From Lachnospiraceae bacterium (GTDB lineage Bacteria; Bacillota; Clostridia; Lachnospirales; Lachnospiraceae): 7,321 nt of DNA. The stretch lies in NCBI GenBank assembly GCA_014804225.1, contig JAAVAF010000129.1, positions 1-7,321 on the forward strand, written 5' to 3'. Positions within the stretch are counted from its first letter, which is position 1, and each line of letters begins with the position of its first letter. Shown one piece after another: positions 1-5,552 of this stretch. A model generated the notes under the pieces. That model saw only the letters and a list, made by a program, of their open reading frames with translations, was not told where the DNA came from and ran no database searches. The position numbers and the translations under genes are program-made.

Positions 1-358
1 GGAGAACCACAAGCCAATGGGAGGATGCCGGATTACTTATCCGAAGGAAGGCATTGGAAAGATTGAACGTGTATGTGTGGTTCGGGAAAAGCAGAAGTCG
101 GGATATGGAAGTATTTTAATCAAAGAAGCGGAAAAATGGCTGATGGAAAGCGGCATCAGGCACATTGTAATCAACAGCCAGGACAGAGCGGCAGGCTTCT
201 ACAATAAGCTTGGTTATGTCACCAATTTAGAAGTCAGCCCAAGCATTTATGAAAAATCAAGAACGGATTTGCCGCCGGCAGATGAGGTGCAAAAAGAAGT
301 ACACAGAAAGAATTTAGGATTTACCTGTGTCTTAGTAGAGAAATATATCAACGCGTAA
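1..358 (+). CDS. GNAT-family N-acetyltransferase, 5'-truncated by the window
   Basis: This is the C-terminal part of an acetyl-CoA-dependent N-acetyltransferase. The reading frame is open from the first full codon at position 2, before the ATG at 17. Because the visible protein begins in the middle of the GNAT core (KPMGGCRI-like strand), the ATG at 17 is probably internal and the true start lies upstream. The acetyl-CoA binding motif A is visible as ERVCVVREKQKSGYGS (Q-x-x-G-x-G), followed by the helix IKEAEKWLMESG and motif B, IVINSQDRAAGFYNKLGY, as in the YjcF/ElaA-like branch. The tail after LGY is longer than usual (about 45 residues) and charged. The permease starts 18 nt downstream, so the two are almost certainly co-transcribed. 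In B. subtilis the yxe and ytm operons a GNAT enzyme sits beside the same transporter type and acetylates the imported amino acid; that role here is inference. The substrate is not readable from sequence. Confidence 0.88.
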   Translation, partial: ENHKPMGGCRITYPKEGIGKIERVCVVREKQKSGYGSILIKEAEKWLMESGIRHIVINSQDRAAGFYNKLGYVTNLEVSPSIYEKSRTDLPPADEVQKEVHRKNLGFTCVLVEKYINA

Positions 359-376
359 ATAGAAAGAAGGATACAA

Positions 377-1114
377 ATGGGAAAACTATTTGACTTAAAA
401 CTTGTATTCGCTTCCATTCCGGAGTTGCTAGAAAAACTTCCGATTACACTGGAGCTGGCAGGACTTGCAATGGTTCTTGGACTGGTGCTTGGGCTTTTGA
501 TGGCGGTCATTAAAATCAAAAAGATTCGGATCTTGACACAGGTTATCAATTTTATCATTTCCGCAATTCGCGGTACACCTGTTATTGTCCAGCTTTACAT
601 TGCCTTTTTTGGCATTCCGATGTTTTTTAAATATCTAAATCAAAATTTTGGAACCAATCTCGCCGTTGCGGACATACCGGGTTTTGTGTACGCAGCGGCA
701 GCACTTGGATTAAACCAGTCTGCCTTTTGCGCAGAGATTATCCGCTCGGCATTGCAGGCCGTAAACGAAGGACAGATAGAAGCCGCGCAGGCGTTAGGAA
801 TGACTTATTTGCAAACGCTCCGAAGAATTATACTGCCACAGGCCTTTGAGGTGGCACTGCCGACTTTGGGCAATTCGCTGATTAGTATTATTAAAAGCAC
901 CTCGCTTGCATTTACCTGTGCAGTTGTAGAATTGACGGCGCAAGGCAGAATTATTGCAGGAAGATCTTATCGGTATTTTGAATTATATATTTCGCTTGCA
1001 ATCATCTATTGGGTGATTACCATTATCATTGAGCAGGCGATTAAAATGATTGAAAAGAAAATCCGCATTCCGGATCAGGTGGCGTTATTACCTGTAACAG
1101 AGGAGAAAATATGA
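377..1114 (+). CDS. Polar amino acid ABC transporter permease (HisM/TcyB-like)
   Basis: This 245-residue inner-membrane permease belongs to the His/Glu/Gln/Arg/cystine importer family and is full length for that family. Residues 22-45 form a strongly hydrophobic first membrane helix, followed by the family block RGTPVIVQLYIAFFGIP (about 65-81). The cytoplasmic coupling loop that contacts the ATPase is clear at about 135-156: EAAQALGMTYLQTLRRIILPQA, the EAA-x3-G-type motif with its conserved LPQA end. Further hydrophobic helices follow, and the protein ends in a charged tail after IEKKIRIP. AGAAGG at 365-370 lies 6 nt before the ATG. The C-terminal RSYRYFELYISLAIIYW resembles permeases for sulfur amino acids such as cystine, but substrate assignment from the permease alone is weak. 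It probably acts as a homodimer with the ATPase encoded next, plus a substrate-binding protein not seen in this window. Confidence 0.93.
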   Translation: MGKLFDLKLVFASIPELLEKLPITLELAGLAMVLGLVLGLLMAVIKIKKIRILTQVINFIISAIRGTPVIVQLYIAFFGIPMFFKYLNQNFGTNLAVADIPGFVYAAAALGLNQSAFCAEIIRSALQAVNEGQIEAAQALGMTYLQTLRRIILPQAFEVALPTLGNSLISIIKSTSLAFTCAVVELTAQGRIIAGRSYRYFELYISLAIIYWVITIIIEQAIKMIEKKIRIPDQVALLPVTEEKI

Positions 1115-1164
1115 AAAATCAGAGATTTTTCATATGGCAAATTTGTGCAGAAGCACAAATTTGC
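1109..1164. repeat. Two adjacent perfect hairpins (possible palindromic repeat element)
   Basis: Two perfect inverted repeats lie side by side, one base apart. The first has 12-bp arms, ATATGAAAAATC (1109-1120) and GATTTTTCATAT (1124-1135), with loop AGA. The second has 12-bp arms, GCAAATTTGTGC (1137-1148) and GCACAAATTTGC (1153-1164), with loop AGAA. Neither is followed by a U-tract, so they are not ordinary terminators. The permease stop codon (1112-1114) lies in the left arm of the first. They may be a dispersed palindromic repeat, an RNA-processing or stabilising element that sets different permease and ATPase levels, or both. Confidence 0.85.
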
Positions 1165-1170
1165 AAGTAG
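1111..1170 (+). CDS. Possible 19-residue mini-ORF spanning the double hairpin
   Basis: The ATG overlaps the permease stop as ATGA, and AGGAGA at 1101-1106 lies just upstream. It would encode MKNQRFFIWQICAEAQICK and stop at TAG (1168-1170), 17 nt before the ATPase start. No family is recognised. Because the reading frame runs through both hairpins, translation would open them, which could couple permease translation to ATPase translation. It may equally be a chance frame within a palindromic element, so the call is weak. Confidence 0.25.
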   Translation: MKNQRFFIWQICAEAQICK

Positions 1171-1187
1171 TGGAAAAGGTGATTAGA

Positions 1188-1946
1188 ATGATTAAAATAG
1201 AACATCTTTCAAAAAAATATAATGACAATGTTGTTCTTGACGATATAAATTTTGAGATTCAAAAAGGAGATGTTGTCGGAATCATCGGGCCATCGGGAAC
1301 CGGAAAATCGACGCTGCTTCGCTGTGTCAATCATTTGGAAATTCCCGAAAGCGGCATGATTCATATGGAAGGGAAAACGGTTGACATTACGCGCAAACGG
1401 GGCAAAGAACTGCGCTATTTACAGCAGCATACCGGAATGGTGTTTCAACGATTTTATTTATTTGAGAAAAAGACGGCGCTTGAAAATGTGATGGAGGGGT
1501 TAATCGTTGTCAAAAAAATGAGCAAACACGAAGCGAAAAAAATCGCAATGCAGGAGCTTAACAATGTGGGAATGGCACAGTGGGCGAATCATTATCCCAA
1601 GCATTTGTCAGGCGGGCAGCAGCAGCGTGTTGCGCTTGCAAGAGCGATTGCTATGAAGCCAGAACTTTTGCTTCTTGACGAACCGACATCGGCGCTCGAT
1701 CCAGAGTTGGTCGGTGAGGTTTTGGATGTGATACGCAAGGTAGCGGAGGAAGGCTATACAATGCTCTTGGTTTCCCACGAAATGAACTTTGTGCGCCATG
1801 TTGCAAACCGCGTGATTTTTCTTGATAAAGGTCATATCGTTGAGGACGGTACGCCCAAAGAAGTCTTTGAAAATCCAAAGAACGAGCGGACAAGAGAGTT
1901 TTTCCGCAAGATGCACATGATGAATCAGCCGGAATATGTCATTTAA
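1188..1946 (+). CDS. Polar amino acid ABC transporter ATP-binding protein
   Basis: This is the cytoplasmic ATPase that powers the importer formed with the upstream permease (GlnQ/HisP/TcyC-type, 252 residues, normal length). All nucleotide-binding motifs are intact: Walker A GPSGTGKST (34-42), Q-loop MVFQ with Q87, signature LSGGQQQR (140-147), Walker B LLLLDE (160-165), D-loop SALD and switch histidine in VSHEM (H197). The start at 1188 is preferred to the in-frame ATG at 1134 for two reasons. It is preceded by AAAAGGTGATT (Shine-Dalgarno AGGTGAT), and MIKIEHLSKKY is the usual N-terminus of this family, whereas the extra 18 residues are translated hairpin sequence. After the Q-loop the usual HFNLFPHMT is FYLFEKKT, a mild deviation. 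The next gene's ribosome binding site directly follows its stop. Confidence 0.95.
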   Translation: MIKIEHLSKKYNDNVVLDDINFEIQKGDVVGIIGPSGTGKSTLLRCVNHLEIPESGMIHMEGKTVDITRKRGKELRYLQQHTGMVFQRFYLFEKKTALENVMEGLIVVKKMSKHEAKKIAMQELNNVGMAQWANHYPKHLSGGQQQRVALARAIAMKPELLLLDEPTSALDPELVGEVLDVIRKVAEEGYTMLLVSHEMNFVRHVANRVIFLDKGHIVEDGTPKEVFENPKNERTREFFRKMHMMNQPEYVI

Positions 1947-1960
1947 AGGAGTGTGCAAAA

Positions 1961-3082
1961 GTGGTAAGGTATGAAGATGTGAAAAAAACATTTACAGATT
2001 TGGTGAGTATTGATTCGCCGTCGCTTCACGAGGAACAGATGGTGGAGGAAATCAAGAAGCTGTTTGCAGAGATTGGAATAATGCTTTGTGAGGACGACAG
2101 CGCCAAACGGACCGGCTCCACATCGGGAAATTTGTATGCATACGTAAAAGGTGATGGAAAAAAGACGCCTGTTTTGTTGGCGGCGCATCTGGATACGGTC
2201 ATGCCTGCATATGGAAAAAAAGCTGTTTTTGCGGCGGACGGAACAGTCAAAAGTGACGGAACAACAGTTCTTGGCGCGGACGATCTGGCGGGTGTTACGG
2301 AAATCTATCATGCGATGAAATATCTGAAAGAAAATCAGATAGCACATCGCGATGTGGAACTTTTATTTACTGTAAGTGAGGAGCTTTACTGCAAGGGTGC
2401 GAAAGCATTTGACTATGGCAGAATAAAATCCAAAAGTGCATACGTTTTGGACCTGAGCGGAAGAATTGGAGATGCCGCTTACGCAGCACCGACAATTCTT
2501 TCTTTTTGCGTTACCATCAACGGAAAGGCAGCGCACGCGGGATTTTGCCCGGAAGAGGGAAGAAATGCGATTGCGGCAGCGGCAAAAGCGGTTGCACAGT
2601 TACCGCAGGGGAGAATCGATGATGTTACTACAGCCAATATCGGCATGATTTCCGGAGGAAGCGGTGTCAATATTGTTTCGGAACAATGTACGGTTCAGGG
2701 GGAGATTAGAAGCCTGAAGCACGAAAAAGCAGTTGCGCTTGCAAAGACATATCGGGAGCAATTTACGAAAGTGGCACAGGATTTGGGCGCGTCTGCCGAA
2801 TGGAAAGAAACGGTTGATATTCAGGCGTATGAAACAAGCCTTGACAGTGACGTTGTGCGAGAATATGAAAAGGCGGCTTCCGGCGCGGGGGTGGAGGCGA
2901 AGTTTTTTAAAACCTTTGGCGGAAGTGACAATAATGTGTTCTTTCAGTATGGGATAGAAGGGATTGTGATGGCGTGCTCCATGAATAATGTGCATAGTTG
3001 CAAGGAATATGCGAATGTGCATGAGATGGTTACGATGACGGAGATTTTGATTCGTATATTGGCGGAAAGGGAAGATTTATAA
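1961..3082 (+). CDS. M20-family metallopeptidase, PepT-like
   Basis: This 373-residue cytoplasmic zinc hydrolase has the length and layout of the PepT-like group of peptidase family M20. The expected metal and catalytic residues are present: HLDT (H76, D78), GADD (bridging D107), SEE (general base E140, ligand E141), D164 in LDLSGR, and a C-terminal histidine in NNVHSCKE (H345). The dimerisation/lid domain starts at about 175 and carries the characteristic GKAAHAGFCPEEGRNAI. The start is GTG at 1961. AAAGGAG (1945-1951) lies about 9 nt upstream and partly overlaps the ATPase stop region, so translation is probably coupled. As the last gene of a GNAT + amino-acid importer operon it may cleave imported short peptides or remove an acyl group from N-acylated amino acids; the B. 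subtilis yxe and ytm analogues are deacetylases of a different M20 branch, so exact activity is uncertain. Confidence 0.92.
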   Translation: MVRYEDVKKTFTDLVSIDSPSLHEEQMVEEIKKLFAEIGIMLCEDDSAKRTGSTSGNLYAYVKGDGKKTPVLLAAHLDTVMPAYGKKAVFAADGTVKSDGTTVLGADDLAGVTEIYHAMKYLKENQIAHRDVELLFTVSEELYCKGAKAFDYGRIKSKSAYVLDLSGRIGDAAYAAPTILSFCVTINGKAAHAGFCPEEGRNAIAAAAKAVAQLPQGRIDDVTTANIGMISGGSGVNIVSEQCTVQGEIRSLKHEKAVALAKTYREQFTKVAQDLGASAEWKETVDIQAYETSLDSDVVREYEKAASGAGVEAKFFKTFGGSDNNVFFQYGIEGIVMACSMNNVHSCKEYANVHEMVTMTEILIRILAEREDL

Positions 3083-3091
3083 ATATGATGC

Positions 3092-3134
3092 AAAGGGAAA
3101 TAACTGGTTTTTCAGATTATTTCCCTTTTTGTTC
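3092..3134 (+). terminator. Intrinsic terminator of the ABC transporter/M20 operon
   Basis: The 12-bp perfect arms AAAGGGAAATAA (3092-3103) and TTATTTCCCTTT (3117-3128) are extended by CTG/CAG across a single bulged A (3116), closing on loop GTTTTT. The stem runs into TTTTTGTTCT. It starts 9 nt after the peptidase stop. Confidence 0.92.
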
Positions 3135-3148
3135 TATAGAAAATTGTG

Positions 3149-3193
3149 ACAATCGTAGTGATTGTATTGCAAGCTGGTGAGCTTGCCTTTTTT
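3149..3193 (+). terminator. Second stem-loop pair ending in a terminator-like hairpin
   Basis: A small stem ACAATC/GATTGT (3149-3154, 3160-3165) is followed by GCAAGCT/AGCTTGC (3169-3175, 3180-3186) with loop GGTG and a C plus six-T tract (3188-3193). The second hairpin has the form of an intrinsic terminator. It may be a back-up for the operon upstream or the end of a short RNA; no clear promoter for such an RNA was seen. A 10-bp palindrome TTCTATAGAA (3132-3141) lies between the two terminators. Confidence 0.65.
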
Positions 3194-3204
3194 GTTTATT
3201 CTAC

Positions 3205-3233
3205 TTGCATATATTCCACAAGTGGAATATAAT
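3205..3233 (+). promoter_or_regulatory. padR promoter with palindromic operator in its spacer
   Basis: The -35 box is TTGCAT (3205-3210), the spacer exactly 17 bp, and the -10 box a consensus TATAAT (3228-3233). A perfect inverted repeat fills the spacer: TATATTCCAC (3210-3219), AA, GTGGAATATA (3222-3231). It overlaps the edges of both boxes. A dimeric PadR bound there would block RNA polymerase. Transcription should begin near 3240, giving a leader of roughly 35 nt. That PadR itself is the ligand is inferred from position. Confidence 0.85.
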
Positions 3234-3276
3234 AAAGAAATCAAAATATAACCCAAAACAGGAAAGGGCAAGCACA

Positions 3277-3822
3277 ATGTTAAAGCACGGAATTTTAGGA
3301 TTATTAAACTATTATAACCTGACAGGCTATGAAATCATGGAGGCATTCAGGGATTCCCTAAATTTTTTCTGGAATGCTCAGACTAGTCAGATTTATCGGG
3401 AATTACAGGGATTGGAACAAAAGGGCTGGGTTGAAAAGACAGTGGTTCCCCAGCAGGGAAAGCCGGACAAAAATGTCTTTTCGATTACACCGGAGGGACA
3501 GGCGGAGCTTCTTTTGTGGCTGGCAAAGGATGAGGCCGTAATGGCTACCAGAAATCCGTTACTGATGAAAGTATTTTTCATGGGGGAACGGAGCAGGGAA
3601 GAAAATATCCGGTATTTCGAACGTCTGATAGAGGAACATGAAAAGCTTCTGGAAAGCCTGACGCCTGTGCCGGAGTACATTGAGAATTACAGCGCATATT
3701 TGGATGAGAAAGAAAAAGCGCTTTTCTGGCAGATGACAGTAGATTACGGTAGAAGAAATATGCAGATGTGTATTGACTGGGCGAGGGATTGCATCAAAAG
3801 ATTGGAGGAGACTGACAAATGA
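3277..3822 (+). CDS. PadR-family transcriptional regulator
   Basis: This 181-residue DNA-binding repressor has a winged helix at about residues 1-75. The family pattern is clear: MLKHGILGLLNYYNLTGYEI, then SQIYRELQGLEQKGWVE (recognition helix region) and the wing GKPDKNVFSITPEGQAEL. Residues about 90-178 form a charged helical C-terminal domain of the Vir_act_alpha_C type used for dimerisation. The start at 3277 is chosen because AGGAAAGGG (3260-3268) precedes it and the protein then begins as PadR proteins normally do; an upstream in-frame TTG at 3205 lies in the promoter itself and can be discarded. The stop overlaps the next start by 4 nt (ATGA). The palindrome in its promoter suggests autorepression, so the pair would be induced when a small aromatic or hydrophobic ligand releases PadR. 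The ligand is not identifiable from sequence. Confidence 0.93.
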   Translation: MLKHGILGLLNYYNLTGYEIMEAFRDSLNFFWNAQTSQIYRELQGLEQKGWVEKTVVPQQGKPDKNVFSITPEGQAELLLWLAKDEAVMATRNPLLMKVFFMGERSREENIRYFERLIEEHEKLLESLTPVPEYIENYSAYLDEKEKALFWQMTVDYGRRNMQMCIDWARDCIKRLEETDK

Positions 3823-5468
3823 AAATTTTAGTGATAAACGGCAGTCCCAAAGGAAAGAAAAGTAATACCTATAAATTGGCATCCGCCTTTTTGGAAGGAA
3901 TGAGATTGGAGACGGAAAGTGCGGGGGAAGAAGCACAGATAGAAGAAATTCAGGTGAACCGGATGGAAATTAAGTCCTGCCTTGGGTGTTTTCAATGTTG
4001 GGAGAAAACGCCGGGAACCTGTTGCATACAGGATGATATGCGACAGGTAATTGAAAAGCTTATGTGGGCGGATGTTACGATATGGAGTTTTCCCCTTTAT
4101 TATTATACAGTGCCGGGAGGATTAAAAACATTGATTGACCGCCAACTTCCTATGGCGCTTCCTTTTATGACGGAGCGGGAGGACGGGATAGGCAACGGAG
4201 GTCATCCGTCACGATATGACATGAGCAGTAAGAAAACAGTGGTGATTTCCACTTGCGGTTTTTATACGGCGGAAGGAAATTATGACGGCGTGTGCAGCCT
4301 GTTTGACCATATGTGCGGTAAGGGACAGTATATGGCTATTTTCTGCGGGCAGGGGGAATTGTTCCGTGTGCCGGAGCTTTCGGACAGGACGGGGAAATAT
4401 CTGGAGTGTGTAAAGGAAGCCGGCAGGGAATATGTGCAGGGCGGCATTTCGGAGGAAACTTTTCGGGAGTTAAATCAGTTACTATATCCAAAGAAGGTGT
4501 ATGAACGTATGGCGGACGCCAGTTGGAAAATCGATCAAGAAAGCGGGGAGAAAGTGTCGGATGCACTTGTCTTTACCAGACAGATGGCAGCTTTGTATCG
4601 GAAAGGCAGTTATGCTGGCAGGGAGCAGGTGTTGGAAATGTATTATACGGATATCGATGAGCGTTATCAGGTTGTCATGGGAAAAGAAGGCAGTAAAGTG
4701 TTGACAGATGGATTTAAAACTTTTACGACTAGAATCGAAACGCCGATTACCGTCTGGCGTTCTATTGCGGCAGGGGAAATCCGCGGGGACGAAGCATTGA
4801 TGAAACAGCTTTATAAAGTGAAGGGTGATTTTGACCTCATGTTAAAGTGGGACAAGTATTTCGGCGGTGCGGGCACTGTCGGAGGAAGTGGGGTGAAGAG
4901 TAGGAAAATGTCAGGTATTCATGTACCTGATAAGGAAACAAATATGAATATTTTGCTGATTCCGTGGATTGTTTTTTGGGTGGCGGCTCCAATAGACGGA
5001 TATTGGGGCGGACTGGCGTGTATCAGTGCCTGTGTACTGGTGCAGCTTCTTTTTTACCGTCATAAAAAGACAATCTATGAATTTCTGACCGGAGTCGTAG
5101 CAGCCGGATGTTCCATGGCAGTACTGTCGGGAGTGCCAGGGCGTATAGTCGTTCCTTTGTCCTATCTTGCCTTCGGGGTGATGTGGACGGCATCCTGCTT
5201 TGTAGAAATACCGCTTTCCGCTCATTATTCCATGAATGGTTATGACGGGGAAAAGGCTTTGGAAAATCCGTTGTTTATGAAAACCAACCGGATTTTGACG
5301 TTGATGTGGGGAATTCTGTATTTGGTGACGCCCATTTGGACTTACGCAATTATGGGAACGGACGTTGGGGCTCTGACAGGGGCAGTGAATTCAATATTTC
5401 CTTTTGTACTGGGAGTTTTTACCGGATGGTTCCAAAAGTGGTATCCGGCGAAAGTGGCAAGAGGATAA
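3819..5468 (+). CDS. NAD(P)H-dependent flavin reductase-like / SCP2 / membrane fusion protein
   Basis: This 549-residue protein has three parts. Residues 1 to about 215 are a flavodoxin-like NADPH-dependent FMN reductase: phosphate-binding loop NGSPKGKKSNT (7-17) and SFPLYYYTVPGGLKTLIDR (about 94-112). A cysteine cluster C54-x2-C57-x2-C60-x7-C68-C69 followed by DDM resembles iron-sulfur flavoproteins. Residues about 270-350 look like an SCP2 sterol-carrier domain (TFTTRIETPITVWRSIAAGEI, then LYKVKGDFDLMLKWDKYF), a hydrophobic ligand pocket. After a polar linker, residues 376-536 hold five or six membrane segments: MNILLIPWIVFWVAAPI, LACISACVLVQLLFY, FLTGVVAAGCSMAVL, IVVPLSYLAFGVMW, RILTLMWGILYLVTPIW and FPFVLGVFTGWF. 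It is coupled to padR by a 4-nt overlap. The likely role is reduction of lipophilic electrophiles or quinones at the cytoplasmic membrane face; that function is inference. Whether the cysteines bind a 4Fe-4S cluster is unknown. The reading frame is uninterrupted, so the fusion is not a sequencing joint. Confidence 0.88.
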   Translation: MKILVINGSPKGKKSNTYKLASAFLEGMRLETESAGEEAQIEEIQVNRMEIKSCLGCFQCWEKTPGTCCIQDDMRQVIEKLMWADVTIWSFPLYYYTVPGGLKTLIDRQLPMALPFMTEREDGIGNGGHPSRYDMSSKKTVVISTCGFYTAEGNYDGVCSLFDHMCGKGQYMAIFCGQGELFRVPELSDRTGKYLECVKEAGREYVQGGISEETFRELNQLLYPKKVYERMADASWKIDQESGEKVSDALVFTRQMAALYRKGSYAGREQVLEMYYTDIDERYQVVMGKEGSKVLTDGFKTFTTRIETPITVWRSIAAGEIRGDEALMKQLYKVKGDFDLMLKWDKYFGGAGTVGGSGVKSRKMSGIHVPDKETNMNILLIPWIVFWVAAPIDGYWGGLACISACVLVQLLFYRHKKTIYEFLTGVVAAGCSMAVLSGVPGRIVVPLSYLAFGVMWTASCFVEIPLSAHYSMNGYDGEKALENPLFMKTNRILTLMWGILYLVTPIWTYAIMGTDVGALTGAVNSIFPFVLGVFTGWFQKWYPAKVARG

Positions 5469-5552
5469 AAATGAAGATATTTTACAAGACTTTTCTTAAT
5501 AGATGCCATATACTGAATACGGGAAACAGGTATAGACACATGGGAGTAAGCG
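5469..5552 (+). promoter_or_regulatory. Gap before araC-type gene; weak promoter candidate only
   Basis: This 84-nt gap contains no terminator hairpin. A TATACT at 5509-5514 could be a -10 box, but no good -35 element stands 16-18 bp upstream (TTTACA at 5481-5486 is 22 bp away). The AraC-type gene may therefore be read partly from the padR operon. GGGAG at 5542-5546 is its ribosome binding site. Confidence 0.3.

Noticed and set aside
1134..1187. N-terminal extension of the ATPase from the ATG at 1134
   Set aside because: The 18 extra residues are translated from the second hairpin and do not match ABC ATPase N-termini, while the ATG at 1188 has AGGTGAT in front and gives the normal length.
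1608..2347. Antisense ORFs opposite the ATPase and M20 genes
   Set aside because: They are open only as a consequence of coding bias on the + strand; their sequences resemble no family.
3205..3276. N-terminal extension of PadR from TTG at 3205
   Set aside because: The codon is the -35 box itself and the stretch contains the promoter and operator; the ATG at 3277 has a good ribosome binding site and a typical PadR N-terminus.
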